DNA of 64,000 bases from Streptomyces sp. NBC_01262. GTDB lineage: Bacteria > Actinomycetota > Actinomycetes > Streptomycetales > Streptomycetaceae. The notes beneath the pieces are model-generated. The model had not been told where the DNA came from, ran no database searches, and worked only from the letters and a program-made list of their open reading frames with translations. Shown one piece after another: positions 8,465 through 18,073 of the stretch. Position 1 is the stretch's first letter, and each line of letters opens with the position of its first letter. The translations under genes and the position numbers were made by a program. The stretch spans positions 6,356,501 to 6,420,500 of the forward strand of contig NZ_CP108462.1 in the NCBI RefSeq assembly GCF_036226365.1. The letters are read 5' to 3'.

Positions 8465-10255
8465 CTACGGCTTGCCCCCTCGGGCTCGCGGCCGGATCAG
8501 TGACAGAGCCCAGACGGCGATCGGCGCGGCCGTGATGACCAGCGCCAGGCACGCCCAGGTGCGCATCGCGACATGCGTGTGGTGGTTGAAGAAGCTCGCC
8601 GCGAGCGAGCCGCCGAAGACCAGCAGCCAGAAGAGGTGGGTGCGGAAGGTGGAGAACAGCCGGTCGGGGCTGGCCGAGTCGCCCTTGGGGGTGACCACGA
8701 AGCGGCTCTTGCGGCGCAGAGCCGCGTCGAGCAGCGAGCGGGCGTAGATCGGGGCGGACAGCGCCGACATCACCATGCCGGCCGCGCCCGAGGAGCCCTC
8801 GGGCTCGTGGGGGCTGACGTTGTGTCTGCGGTTCCAGACGTACAGGCCGATCTGGAGGGCGGCGGCGTCGCTGTAGAGCATCATCCAGACCTCGGAGTCG
8901 ATCTGGATCCCTGATGCGCCCAGGCCCAGGAACAGGGCGCAGCTCAGGCCGCCCAGCAGCCAGTTGACGGCGGTCATCGGGTAGTAGACGACCATCAGGC
9001 CGTAGTTGAGGAGCTTGCCGGGGGACAGGGTGAAGGGCGCCTTCCAGAACTGCTTGATCACCGTTTCGTACGTGCCCCGGCTCCAGCGCAGCTGCTGCGT
9101 GAAGAAGTCGGTCCAGGAGGTCGGCCCCTCGCCGACGGCCAGGACGTCCGGGGTGTAGACGGAACGCCACTTGCGGCCGGTGAAGGGGTTGCGGTGGCGG
9201 TGCAGTTCGAAGCCGGTGGCCATGTCCTCGGTGATCGAGTCGTACAGGCCGCCGATGCCCTTGAGGGCGCAGATGCGGACCGCGTTGTTGGTGCCGACGA
9301 ACATCGGGGCGCCGTAAGCGTTGCCGGCCCGCTGGATGAGGGCGTGGAAGAGGAACTGCTGGCTCTCGGCGGCCTTGGTGACGGCCGAGTCGTAGTTGCC
9401 GTAGACCTGGGGGCCGACGACGAAGGCGATGTCCGGGTCGCGGAAGTAACCCAGCATCCGCTCAAGGAAGTTGGGCAGCGGGATGTGGTCGGTGTCGACG
9501 GAGGCGAAGAACTCGTAGTCGTCGCCGTGCGCGTCCAGCCAGGCGTTGTAGTTGCCGTGCTTGGTCCTGGCCCGGAAGGGGCCCTTGTCCTGGTTCCACT
9601 TCCGTACGCCCTTGCGGCTGAAGTGCCGTACGCCGAGCCGGGCGCACAGCTCCCTGACCGCCGGGTCGTCGCCCTCGTCGAGCAGCCAGATGTGCAGCGG
9701 CCCGCGGTGCCGGAGCCGGGTGGCGGCCTCCAGCGTGGCCCGGACCATGGCCAGCGGTTCCTTGCCGGGGACGAAGGTCGTCACGAAGGCGACCGCGGTG
9801 CCGGTCTCCGGGACCACCGGTACCGGGTCGCGGGCGACGAGCGTGGCGTGCGCGTTGGAGGTGACGTTGATCAGCCGGAAGAGCTCGATGAGCCCGATCG
9901 ACACCAGCATCACCGTGTCGCACACCGTCATCCACGCGGGGGCGCCGCCCCGGTGGGTCCAGTGCGCGGGCTGCATCAGCCAGACCAGCAGCACCACCGA
10001 GAGCACCGGCGCGGCGCCCAGCAGCAGGGCCGCGCGTATGCGGTGCGGCTCGTCGGCGAGCAGGCTGCGGTATTTGACTCGATAGGGACGGTCTTCGGGC
10101 GCTTGCGTCAGCGGGCCGGACAGGCGGCTGTAGTGCTCGTAGTCGTAGCGGGGGCCCGGCCCGGCAGGGTGGCCCTGGGGCTGCCGCTGCCGGGGGACGG
10201 TGGGATGGGTGGTCGTGGTGGAGTACTGCTGGGCGCCGGTCGGTGTCGGCGTCAT
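8465..10255 (-). CDS. cslA: CslA: cellulose-synthase-like glycosyltransferase (GT2)
   Basis: 596 residues; processive beta-glycan synthase at the hyphal tip. After a Pro/Gln-rich cytoplasmic N-terminus come two membrane helices (about 75-130), the GT-A catalytic domain and four or more C-terminal helices. GT2 motifs in order: Asp in LLDEGDD (about 193), DTDH (about 254), ITED (about 342) and QQLRW (387-391), the signature of processive cellulose/chitin-type synthases. It is the first gene of the leftward cslA-glxA-oxidoreductase set. GGGGGGAG lies 5 bases before the ATG. In S. coelicolor and S. lividans CslA works with GlxA in tip glycan deposition and pellet formation. Confidence 0.95.
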   Translation of the reverse strand: MTPTPTGAQQYSTTTTHPTVPRQRQPQGHPAGPGPRYDYEHYSRLSGPLTQAPEDRPYRVKYRSLLADEPHRIRAALLLGAAPVLSVVLLVWLMQPAHWTHRGGAPAWMTVCDTVMLVSIGLIELFRLINVTSNAHATLVARDPVPVVPETGTAVAFVTTFVPGKEPLAMVRATLEAATRLRHRGPLHIWLLDEGDDPAVRELCARLGVRHFSRKGVRKWNQDKGPFRARTKHGNYNAWLDAHGDDYEFFASVDTDHIPLPNFLERMLGYFRDPDIAFVVGPQVYGNYDSAVTKAAESQQFLFHALIQRAGNAYGAPMFVGTNNAVRICALKGIGGLYDSITEDMATGFELHRHRNPFTGRKWRSVYTPDVLAVGEGPTSWTDFFTQQLRWSRGTYETVIKQFWKAPFTLSPGKLLNYGLMVVYYPMTAVNWLLGGLSCALFLGLGASGIQIDSEVWMMLYSDAAALQIGLYVWNRRHNVSPHEPEGSSGAAGMVMSALSAPIYARSLLDAALRRKSRFVVTPKGDSASPDRLFSTFRTHLFWLLVFGGSLAASFFNHHTHVAMRTWACLALVITAAPIAVWALSLIRPRARGGKP

Positions 10256-10424
10256 GAATGCTCCCCCCGAAGCATGGGACGTACGCTTGTACGGATAATT
10301 CCGATTGGCGTTACATGTCCTTGATCTCCAGACTCCAGTAACGCTGCTCTTGATCGCAAGGTGCGAAACCAGATGGAAACGGGCGTATGGGCACTTTGAG
10401 ACAGCGTGCGGTTCTCAGCGCACC
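10256..10424 (-). promoter_or_regulatory. Upstream region of cslA
   Basis: This 169-base gap separates the end of the GH3 gene from the cslA start and should carry the cslA-glxA promoter for leftward transcription. It is AT-richer than its surroundings (for example GGAATTATCCG near 10295 on the minus strand) and has a small GTAC-AAGC-GTAC repeat. No sigma-factor box could be assigned with confidence. Confidence 0.35.
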
Positions 10425-12851
10425 TCAGTGCACCTCGGCCGTCCGGCTCAGCCTCAAGTCGCCTGCCGACGCCCCGAGATGGACCGTCCGGCGGCCCGTG
10501 CCCAGCACCCAGCCGTGGGCGGCCGGGTCCCAGGAGGAGAGCACCCGGGCCGGGACGCGCAGGGTGACCGTGCGGGCCTGCCCGGGGGCGAGGGTGAGGC
10601 GGCGGTACGCGGCCAGGGCCACGGGCGGCTGGGGGAGGGCGAGGTCGGGGGACGGGCCGACGTAGATCTGCGGGACGTCGTCGCCGGTGCGGCGGCCGGT
10701 GTTGCGCACGGTGAAGGTGACGCGCAGCCCGTGCCGCCCGTCGGGCTCGGCCGTCAGACGGGAGTAGCTGAAGCGGGTGTACGACAGCCCGTGCCCGAAG
10801 GGGAAGAGCGGCCGCACCTTCCGCGCCTCGTACCAGCGGTAGCCGATGTCGACGCCCTCGCTGTACCGCTCCTCGCCGTCCACGCCCGGATAGCGGTGCG
10901 GGTCGCCCGCGACGGGATGCCGGTCGTCGCTGACCGGGAAGGTCTGGCTGAGCCTGCCCCCGGGGTTGGCCTCGCCGAACAGCAGGGCAGCGGTGGCGGC
11001 GGCGCCCTCCTGCCCCGGGTAGTACATCTGCAGCACGGCGGCGGTGTGCGCGAGCCACGGCATGGCCGAGCAGGACGAGGTGTTCAGCACGACCACGGTG
11101 CGCGGGTTGGCGGCGGCCACCGCGGCGATCAGGGCGTCCTGATGGCCGGGCAGCCCGATCGTGGTGCGGTCCAGGCCTTCGGTGGCGTCCTCGTACGCGA
11201 AGACCACGGCCGCGCGGGCGTGCCGGGCCGCGTTCACCGCGGTCGCCACGTCCTCGGCGCGGGAGGCGCTGGTGATCCTGGCGAGGCGGAAGGTCTGCGC
11301 GGCGGTGGCGGTGACGGTGAGCTTGTGCGTACCGGCGGTGAGCGCGACCGTCTTGCGGCGCACGCTCAGCCCGTCGGGCGTGGCGGAGATCAGCCCGCCG
11401 CTGAAGTACTCCCCGTAGCCGGCGGCCTGGGGGAACAGCTCGGCCCCGCCGTCCAGGGAGACCTTCGGGCGGTCGGGGTGCGCGGCGGTGTAGTGGACGA
11501 GGAAGGTCCACTCGTCGTCCTGCGGGACCGTCACCTCGATGTCGTGGCTGTAGCCGACGGGTGACCCGGCCGGGATCGTGTGCTCGAAGAACACCCGGCC
11601 GTAGATGTCCTCGCCCAGCGCGTACGTCACCTTCCCAGCTCGCACCCGGATCGCGTCGAGCGGGCTCGCCGCCGCGTCCGGCACGACATGCGCGCTGCCG
11701 CCCCCGCTCACGAACGGCACCGTCCCCGTAGGCCCGATCACCGCGACGCTCCGGGCGGCGGCGCCGGTCAGCGGCAGTGCCTCCCGCTCGTTGCGGAGCA
11801 GCACGCCGCCCCGGGTGGCCACCTTCAGCGCCGTACGGGCCCCGGCGGCCGCGTCACGGGCCGGGCGCGGCGGGATGCCGCCGGGCGCGAGCAGCCCGAA
11901 GCGGTCCATGACGTTCAGGATGCGGCGCACCGAGCGGTCGACGAGCGCCTCGGGCACGGTGCCGTCGGTGACGGCCTTCTTCAGCGCGTCCCCGAAGTAC
12001 GCGCCGTCCGGCATCTCCATGTCCAGCCCGGCCCTGATGGCGGCGGCCGTGCTGTGGGCGGCGAACCAGTCCGTCATCACCCAGCCCCCGAACCCCCACT
12101 GCTCGCGCAGCACGGTGGTCAGCAGATACGGGTTCTCACAGGCGAAGGTGCCGTTGACCTTGTTGTACGCGCCCATGACCGCTCCGGCGCCGGCCTCGAT
12201 GGCGGCCTCGAAACCGCGCAGCTCGGTCTCGTGCATGGTCTGCTCGTCCACGACCACGTCGATCGACTGGCGCTGGTACTCCTGGTTGTTCATCGCGAAG
12301 TGCTTCACGGTCGCGATCAGGCCCTCGCTCTGGATGCCCCCGACCTCCGCCGCGACCATGTCCGAGGCGAGCAGCGGGTCCTCGCTGAACGTCTCGAAGT
12401 TGCGGCCCGCGTACGGGGTCCTGATCAGGTTCACCATCGGCGACAGCAGCACGTCCTGCCCGAGCGCCCGGCCCTCCCGGCCGATCACCCGCCCGTATTC
12501 GCGGGCCAGCGCCGGGTCGAAGGCCGAGGCCAGCAGCGCCGGCGCCGGCAGCGCGGTCGCGTGCGCCGTGACCCGGACCCCGGCCGGGCCGTCCGACAGC
12601 CGCAGCGGCGGGATTCCCAGGCGCGGCACGCCGGGGATGTAACCCGCCTGGCCCAGCGGGGCCGGGTCGGTGGCGCCGTGCAGGAAGGTGAGCTTCTCGT
12701 CGAGCGTGAGCTGTGCCAGGAGCTGATTGACGCGTCTGGCGTCCGCCGCTCCTGCCGGGCTTGCGGTTGCGGCGGTTGCGGACACTACGGCGATGGCCCC
12801 GCCGAGGAGGCGGAGAGCGGTGCGGCGGGAGACGGGTACGGATGCGGGCAT
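10425..12851 (-). CDS. Glycoside hydrolase family 3 beta-glucosidase, exported by Tat
   Basis: An 808-residue secreted enzyme. The N-terminus has a twin-arginine signal (SRRTALRLLGG) ending near ASPAGA. The GH3 N-domain contains the catalytic Asp in WVMTDWFAAH (nucleophile region after GGF-type sequence), with KHFAMNNQE as the substrate Lys-His motif. The second domain is interrupted by a PA14-like insert (about residues 400-500, around YGRVFFEHTIPAG), and a fibronectin-III-like domain closes the protein. This is the BglX/bgl plant-type GH3 layout acting on beta-1,4, beta-1,3 or mixed oligosaccharides. AAGGAG lies 7 bases before the ATG. It lies upstream of cslA on the same strand but has its own stop about 170 bases away. 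Confidence 0.92.
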   Translation of the reverse strand: MPASVPVSRRTALRLLGGAIAVVSATAATASPAGAADARRVNQLLAQLTLDEKLTFLHGATDPAPLGQAGYIPGVPRLGIPPLRLSDGPAGVRVTAHATALPAPALLASAFDPALAREYGRVIGREGRALGQDVLLSPMVNLIRTPYAGRNFETFSEDPLLASDMVAAEVGGIQSEGLIATVKHFAMNNQEYQRQSIDVVVDEQTMHETELRGFEAAIEAGAGAVMGAYNKVNGTFACENPYLLTTVLREQWGFGGWVMTDWFAAHSTAAAIRAGLDMEMPDGAYFGDALKKAVTDGTVPEALVDRSVRRILNVMDRFGLLAPGGIPPRPARDAAAGARTALKVATRGGVLLRNEREALPLTGAAARSVAVIGPTGTVPFVSGGGSAHVVPDAAASPLDAIRVRAGKVTYALGEDIYGRVFFEHTIPAGSPVGYSHDIEVTVPQDDEWTFLVHYTAAHPDRPKVSLDGGAELFPQAAGYGEYFSGGLISATPDGLSVRRKTVALTAGTHKLTVTATAAQTFRLARITSASRAEDVATAVNAARHARAAVVFAYEDATEGLDRTTIGLPGHQDALIAAVAAANPRTVVVLNTSSCSAMPWLAHTAAVLQMYYPGQEGAAATAALLFGEANPGGRLSQTFPVSDDRHPVAGDPHRYPGVDGEERYSEGVDIGYRWYEARKVRPLFPFGHGLSYTRFSYSRLTAEPDGRHGLRVTFTVRNTGRRTGDDVPQIYVGPSPDLALPQPPVALAAYRRLTLAPGQARTVTLRVPARVLSSWDPAAHGWVLGTGRRTVHLGASAGDLRLSRTAEVH

Positions 12852-12954
12852 GCCGGGGCTCCTTCCCAGAAAGCTGATCCTCCATCAGCTACCAGGGGAG
12901 ACGGCAGAAGTCACGCCTTCTGCCCGCCATCCGGTGGCCGGTCAGTGTGACCGG

Positions 12955-14406
12955 TCACTTCGAGCCGAGCGCCGCCTTCATGATCGATTTGGCGATCGGC
13001 GCCGCCAGCCCGTTGCCGCTGACCTCCGAGCGGGCCGCCCCGGACTGCTCGACCACGACCGCCACCGCGACCTCCTTGCCGCCGCTGCCCTTGGCGTACG
13101 ACACGAACCACGCGTACGGCGTGCCGCTGTTGTTCTCGCCGTGCTGGGCGGTGCCGGTCTTGCCGCCGACCTCGACGCCGGGGATCTGCGCATTGGTCCC
13201 CGTGCCGTTCTGTACGACGTTGACCATGGCCTGCTGGAGCTGCTCGGCGGTGTCCTTGCTGACGACCCGGGTGGTGTCCCCGTCCGGGAAGGACTCGATG
13301 GTCCTGCCGTTGCCGTCGGTCACCTTGGAGACCATGTGCGGGGCGGCCAGCTCGCCGCCGTTGGCGAGCGCCGCGACGACCATCGCCATCTGCAGCGGGG
13401 TGGCGGTGACGCTGAACTGGCCGATGCCCGACAGTGCGGTCTGCGGCTGGTCCATGCCGGTCGGGTAGACGCTCTCGGCGGCCCAGACCGGGACGTAGAG
13501 CCGCCCGGTGTCGAAGCCGAACTTCTTGGCGGTGGCCGCGACCTTGGCCTGGCCGAGCTGTACGGCGATCTTGGCGAAGACGGTGTTGCAGCTGTACTGC
13601 AGGGCCGTCTGGATGCTGGCGTTCTCGCAGGGGGCCGCGGTGTTCTCGTTGGTGATCGGGGTGCTGGTGCCGGGTGCGGTGTACGGAGAGGGGGAGTCGG
13701 TCCTCTCCGTCACCGAGTCGTACAGGCCGTTCTCCAGCGCGGAGGCCGCGACGACCAGCTTGTAGGCCGAGCCCGGCGGATAGGTCTGGCGCAGCGCCCG
13801 GTTGAGCAGCGGGTTGCCGCTGTCGTTCTTGAGCTTGGTGAAGGCGGCGCCGTCCGAGCCGCCGCTGATCGTCGACGGGTCGTAGGAGGGCGTCGAGACC
13901 ACCGCGAGGATCTCGCCGGTCGCCGGGTCGATCGCGACGGCCGCGCCCTTCTTGGATCCGAGCCCGGCGTACGCGGCCTTCTGGACGGCGGGGTCGATGG
14001 TCGTGACGACGTCGCCGGCCTCGGAGGTGGCGCCGGTGAGGGTGTTCGTGACGGACTTCAGACGGCTGTCGGTGCCGTCGAGGATGCTCTGGTAGGCGCC
14101 CTCCAGTTGGGTCGCGCCGAGGAGTTGCGAGCTGTAGCCGGTGACGGCGGCGTACAGCGGGCCGTCGGTGTATGTCCGCTTGTACTTCATGTCGGTGCCA
14201 GTGGTGGCCTTGGAGCCGGTGACCGGCTTGCCGGCCACGATGATGTCGCCCAGCGGGTTCGCGTACTGCGCGATGATGTTCCGCCGGTTGTGCTTGTCGT
14301 CCGCGAGGGCCTTGGCGTCCACCGCCTGCACCCAGGTGACGCGCACCAGCAGCGCGAGCACCAGGAGCAGGCAGAAGACGGAGGCACGCCTGATCGTCGT
14401 ATTCAT
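12955..14406 (-). CDS. Penicillin-binding protein, FtsI/PbpA-type transpeptidase
   Basis: 483 residues, class B penicillin-binding protein that cross-links peptidoglycan outside the membrane. It has one N-terminal membrane helix (about 9-27), a dimerisation domain, and the transpeptidase domain with all three active-site motifs: SAYK in TYPPGSAYK (Ser nucleophile), SCN in QYSCNTVF, and KTGT in VGGKTGTAQ. The size and lack of PASTA domains resemble PbpA-type proteins of actinobacteria that take part in polar growth or sporulation walls. It stands alone, divergent from the PP2C phosphatase gene. The ATG at 14406 has only a weak ribosome site. Confidence 0.92.
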   Translation of the reverse strand: MNTTIRRASVFCLLLVLALLVRVTWVQAVDAKALADDKHNRRNIIAQYANPLGDIIVAGKPVTGSKATTGTDMKYKRTYTDGPLYAAVTGYSSQLLGATQLEGAYQSILDGTDSRLKSVTNTLTGATSEAGDVVTTIDPAVQKAAYAGLGSKKGAAVAIDPATGEILAVVSTPSYDPSTISGGSDGAAFTKLKNDSGNPLLNRALRQTYPPGSAYKLVVAASALENGLYDSVTERTDSPSPYTAPGTSTPITNENTAAPCENASIQTALQYSCNTVFAKIAVQLGQAKVAATAKKFGFDTGRLYVPVWAAESVYPTGMDQPQTALSGIGQFSVTATPLQMAMVVAALANGGELAAPHMVSKVTDGNGRTIESFPDGDTTRVVSKDTAEQLQQAMVNVVQNGTGTNAQIPGVEVGGKTGTAQHGENNSGTPYAWFVSYAKGSGGKEVAVAVVVEQSGAARSEVSGNGLAAPIAKSIMKAALGSK

Positions 14407-14581
14407 ATCCGTTGGTATGAACGGGTGAATCGGGGCCCGGGGTTCCGGACGGAGGGCACAGGGTTCTCACAGTGGTGAATATCAGCTTATGTTCGATAAG
14501 TGACATTCGAGCGGATCGTGCGAGCGCTGAACCGGCCGTGCATGCTCCTCCCGCTGCTCGTCGTGGTCGTGATCTCCGCTG

Positions 14582-15334
14582 GTGGTCGGCGCGGTCGGGC
14601 CGCTCGCCCAGGCCGCCCAGCGCGCCCTGCTGCGCCCGCCGGGCTCCCGGGTCGGCGATGTGCGGCTCGCCGTCCGCTATGTCTCGGCGGCCGACGCCGC
14701 GCAGATCGGCGGGGACCTGTACGCGGTGCTGGACAGCCCGTACGGCGTAAGGGCCCTGGTCGGCGACGTACGGGGCAAGGGTCTGGACGCCGTCCAGACC
14801 GCGGCGGTGGCGCTCGGCTCGTTCCGGGAGGCGGCCTATGACGAGGGCGGGCTGGTGCGGGTGGCGGAGCGGGTGGACGCGAGCGTGAGCCGGCATGTGG
14901 ACAGCGAGCTGAGGGGGGAGTTCACGACGGCGCTGTTCGCGCAGTTCCGGGAGCCGGGCGAGGTGGACCTGCTGCACTACGGGCATGTGGCGCCGCAGCG
15001 GGTCTCACCGGACGGCGCCGTGGTCACCCTCGACCCGCCGGATCCCTGGGTGCCGCTGGGCCTGGGCGGGCTGACCGAGGGCGCGCCCAAGCCGTGGGCG
15101 GAGCCCTTCGGGCCCGGCGATGTCCTCGTCCTGTGCACGGACGGCGTCATCGAGGCCCGGGACGGGGCGGGCGGCGACTTCTATCCGCTGGCGCGGCGCG
15201 CCGGGGCGCTGCTCGCGGGGGCTGCGGACGACCTGGAGGCGGGTATCGAGGCGCTGTACGCCGACCTCGTCGGCCACGCGGGCGGCGCGCTCACCGATGA
15301 CGCGGTCCTGCTGCTGACCCGCCGCACTGCCTAA
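14582..15334 (+). CDS. PP2C/SpoIIE-type phosphatase, probably truncated by deletion and frameshift
   Basis: The open frame gives a 250-residue SpoIIE catalytic domain: IGGDLYAV, GDVRGKG, HYGHVAP, CTDGVIEARD and LTDDAVLLL hold the metal-binding Asp residues. It would remove phosphate from Ser/Thr, often on anti-anti-sigma proteins. Relatives begin with about 150 residues of membrane helices. Here a GTG at 14500 opens another frame encoding one hydrophobic helix (RPCMLLPLLVVVVISA). That frame then runs out of register exactly where the AQRALLRP segment begins in the next frame, which has a TGA at 14570. The GTG at 14582 has no ribosome site. The most likely reading is loss of most membrane helices plus a frameshift. 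Its stop overlaps the stop of the next, convergent phosphatase gene. Confidence 0.65.
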   Translation: MVGAVGPLAQAAQRALLRPPGSRVGDVRLAVRYVSAADAAQIGGDLYAVLDSPYGVRALVGDVRGKGLDAVQTAAVALGSFREAAYDEGGLVRVAERVDASVSRHVDSELRGEFTTALFAQFREPGEVDLLHYGHVAPQRVSPDGAVVTLDPPDPWVPLGLGGLTEGAPKPWAEPFGPGDVLVLCTDGVIEARDGAGGDFYPLARRAGALLAGAADDLEAGIEALYADLVGHAGGALTDDAVLLLTRRTA

Positions 15335-17433
15335 GCAGTCCGGCGCAGCCGGGCCAGCAGCAGCGCGACATCGTCGTCCGGGGCGTGGTGGAGCGCGTCC
15401 AGGACCAGGTCGCAGGTCTGCTCCAGCGGGCGGTGGTCGCCCTCCAGGAGGGCGAGGAGGGTGCTCAGGCCCACGTCGATGTCACGGCGGCGGTCCTCGA
15501 CGAGGCCGTCGGTGAAGAAGGCGAGCAGCGCGCCCTCCTCAAGGGTGTGCTCGACGGTGTGGAAGGGGACGCCGCCGACGCCGAGCGGGGCGCCGACGGG
15601 GATGTCGAGCAGCCGGGCGTGGCCGTCGGGCGGGATGAGGACCGGCGGCAGATGGCCCGCGCTGGAGAAGACGCAGTGGCCGGTACGGGGGTCGCAGACC
15701 GCGTAGACGCACGTCGCGATGGACTCGCCGCCGAGCGTGACGGGGATGTCGTCCAGGTGGTGCAGCAGCTCGTCGGGGGCGAGGCCGAGCTGGGCGAAGG
15801 CGCGGGTGGCGGTGCGCAGCTGGCCCATGATGGCGGCGGCCTGGACGCCCTTGCCCATGACGTCGCCGACGATGAGGCCGACCTTGCCGTCCTTGAGCGG
15901 GAGCACGTCGAACCAGTCGCCGCCGACCTCGCTGACCGCCGGGAGGTAGCGGAAGGCGATCTCCATGCCGTCGATCTCGGGGGGCTGCTGGGGCAGCAGG
16001 CTGCGCTGCAGGGCCAGCGCGGTCTCGCGCTCGGCGGCGTACAGGCGGGCGTTGTCTATGGAGATGGCGGCGCGGGCGGCGAGTTCGCAGGCCAGGGTGC
16101 GGTCCTCGTCGCTGAAGGGCCGCGGGTTGTGCGTACGGAACAGGCTGAGGGTGCCAAGGACGTCGCCGCGGGCGATGAGCGGGGCGGCCAGATACGAGTG
16201 CGCGCCGGAGGCGAGCAGCACCTCGGCGGCCTCCTCGTTGCGGGCGATCCGCCGCATCGTGCGGCTGTCGACCTGCCGGACGAGGACCGACTGGCCCTCG
16301 CGGACGCTCTTGGTGATCAGCCGGGTCGGGCCGTACGAGGCGAGCTCGCCGATCGGGTCGGCCGCGCTGATGCCGTCGGCGTCGTTGCCCGCGGCCACGG
16401 CCAGGGCGCGGAACTGGGCGGATCCGTCGGCGGCCATGACCGAGTCGGAGGAGCTGCGGCCGTTGATCACCGAGTCCAGGACGTCCACCGCCGCCATGTC
16501 GGCCAGCCGGGGGACGACCACGTCGGCCAGCTCGCGCGCGGTCTGGGTCAGGTCCAAGGTGGTGCCGATCCGGGTGCCGGCCTCCGCTATCACCGCGAGG
16601 CGGCCGCGCGCCTCGGCCACCTCGTTGGTCTGCCGGACCCGCTCGGAGATGTCGACGGCCGAGGCCGCCAGGCCCAGGATCTTCCCGCTGGGGTCCTCCA
16701 GGCGGTGGAAGGACACCGACCACGCATGGTCGGTCTCCGGGTCCGCCCGGGTCCGGCCGACCAGCTGCTGGTCGATCAGCGGACGGCCGGTCTCCAGTAC
16801 CTGCCGCAGCGCGTTCTCGACCGCGTCGGAGTCCACCCCGGGCGCGATCTCGCTGACGCTGAGCCCCAGCATGTCGGCGGCCGCGATCCCGGTGATCTGC
16901 TCCTCGGCCCGGTTGGCCCGCACCAGCCTGAGGTCGGTGTCGAAGACCGCGACCCCGATCGGCGACTGCTCGACCAGGCTCGCGGAGATCGCCAGGTCGG
17001 TCTCCACGCTGCGTACGGTGCTGACATTGACGCCCATGCCGAGGGCGTAGATCCGGCCCTCGACATCGTCCATCCGCATGTTGCGGAACTCCAGCTGCCG
17101 CGTCGACCCGTCCTTGAGCCGGACCGGGAACACCCCCGCCCACGGCTCTCCCGCCGTGACCTGCTCGAACAGCTCCACGACCCGGTGGAGGTTCTCCGGG
17201 GCGACCAGCATCGCGCCGCTGCGCCCGAGCACCTCGTCCGCCGCGTAGCCGAACATTCGTTCGGCCTCGGGGCTCCAGAGGGTGATCCGTCCGCCGTCGT
17301 CCAGTACGAACGCGGCGATGCGCAGGACGTCCAGCAGCCCGCCGGGCGCGGCGGCGACGTCATCCGGTTCCCGCTTCGGCTGCTTCGCCTGCCCTGCCTC
17401 GCCGACCCTGGCCCCGAGGTCGTGCGTCCGCAT
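15331..17433 (-). CDS. PAS-PAS-GAF-PP2C (SpoIIE) sensor phosphatase
   Basis: 700 residues, soluble. In order: a short charged N-terminus, PAS domain 1 (about 35-145, LWSPEAERMFGYAADEVLG), PAS domain 2 (about 155-275, ending DISERVRQ), a GAF domain (about 285-460), and a SpoIIE/PP2C phosphatase (about 480-698). The phosphatase motifs are VGGDWFDVLPL, GDVMGKG, SSAGHLPP, FTDGLVEDR and DDDVALLL. Such proteins dephosphorylate anti-anti-sigma factors in partner-switch pathways controlled by light, redox or ligands sensed by PAS/GAF; the cue is unknown. The final TAG shares bases with the TAA of the convergent PP2C gene, so no terminator separates them. Confidence 0.9.
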   Translation of the reverse strand: MRTHDLGARVGEAGQAKQPKREPDDVAAAPGGLLDVLRIAAFVLDDGGRITLWSPEAERMFGYAADEVLGRSGAMLVAPENLHRVVELFEQVTAGEPWAGVFPVRLKDGSTRQLEFRNMRMDDVEGRIYALGMGVNVSTVRSVETDLAISASLVEQSPIGVAVFDTDLRLVRANRAEEQITGIAAADMLGLSVSEIAPGVDSDAVENALRQVLETGRPLIDQQLVGRTRADPETDHAWSVSFHRLEDPSGKILGLAASAVDISERVRQTNEVAEARGRLAVIAEAGTRIGTTLDLTQTARELADVVVPRLADMAAVDVLDSVINGRSSSDSVMAADGSAQFRALAVAAGNDADGISAADPIGELASYGPTRLITKSVREGQSVLVRQVDSRTMRRIARNEEAAEVLLASGAHSYLAAPLIARGDVLGTLSLFRTHNPRPFSDEDRTLACELAARAAISIDNARLYAAERETALALQRSLLPQQPPEIDGMEIAFRYLPAVSEVGGDWFDVLPLKDGKVGLIVGDVMGKGVQAAAIMGQLRTATRAFAQLGLAPDELLHHLDDIPVTLGGESIATCVYAVCDPRTGHCVFSSAGHLPPVLIPPDGHARLLDIPVGAPLGVGGVPFHTVEHTLEEGALLAFFTDGLVEDRRRDIDVGLSTLLALLEGDHRPLEQTCDLVLDALHHAPDDDVALLLARLRRTA

Positions 17434-17590
17434 ACCGGTCTCTTTTCTGACTTCCTTTGCCGCTTCAGGCCCCCGAAGCGGTGTGGGTCCTGCCGGGCAA
17501 GACCCTAGGGCCTGCCCGCCTCTCTTGCGGGCCGCCGGAGAAGACAGGTCCCATTCGCCCTATTTTCTCACGTGTCCGGAAAACGCAAAG

Positions 17591-17616
17591 GCGCCCCTCC
17601 CGGAGGAGGGGCGCCT
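17591..17616 (-). terminator. Rho-independent terminator after tRNA-Lys
   Basis: A perfect GC-rich stem (GGCGCCCCTCC paired with GGAGGGGCGCC) followed on the minus strand by TTTGCGTTTT. It lies 7 bases beyond the 3' end of the tRNA-Lys gene. Confidence 0.8.
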
Positions 17617-17623
17617 TGAAAGT

Positions 17624-17696
<73 letters not shown>

Positions 17697-18025
17697 CACC
17701 AACGGGCACAATCATACGTGGCCGCAGGCAGTGCTGATGACGCCCCTGCGGCCGTCCGGATCCGGCCGGGACCGTCGTCGCCGCTGCCGGCCGTTGTGGA
17801 TTCGCGTGGCGCGACCCCCTCTGACCTGCGTGGAGTCCGGATCTCGGCGGTCCGGCGGCCGGTGGTCGGCCGTCGTCGCGGGCGCTTCGGAGGCCGCCGA
17901 CGTGGCCTTGGTCACCCCGTCCGGTCATTTCTGGCCCGAAGACGCCTTGTGCCGGGGCCTGCCGGAGGGTCGTTCACATGTCATGCACAGGACATTCACG
18001 CCGGGGAAAAGAGGCGTGAAACCTA

Positions 18026-18064
18026 CTTGGCGGCGACCCGTCGTGGGGACGGGGCGCCGCCAAG
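18026..18064 (-). terminator. Strong hairpin 1 downstream of the 49-residue peptide gene
   Basis: A 17-base stem with one mismatch (left arm CTTGGCGGCGACCCGTC) and a short GTGG/GGG loop. No T-run follows on either strand. It could be a non-canonical terminator, as is common in Streptomyces, or an RNA-stabilising element. Confidence 0.5.
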
Positions 18065-18073
18065 GAGGGCATG

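Noticed and set aside
6435..9170. A 911-residue minus-strand frame overlapping cslA and glxA
   Set aside because: It is a frame-shifted shadow; the motifs of CslA and GlxA are intact in other frames.
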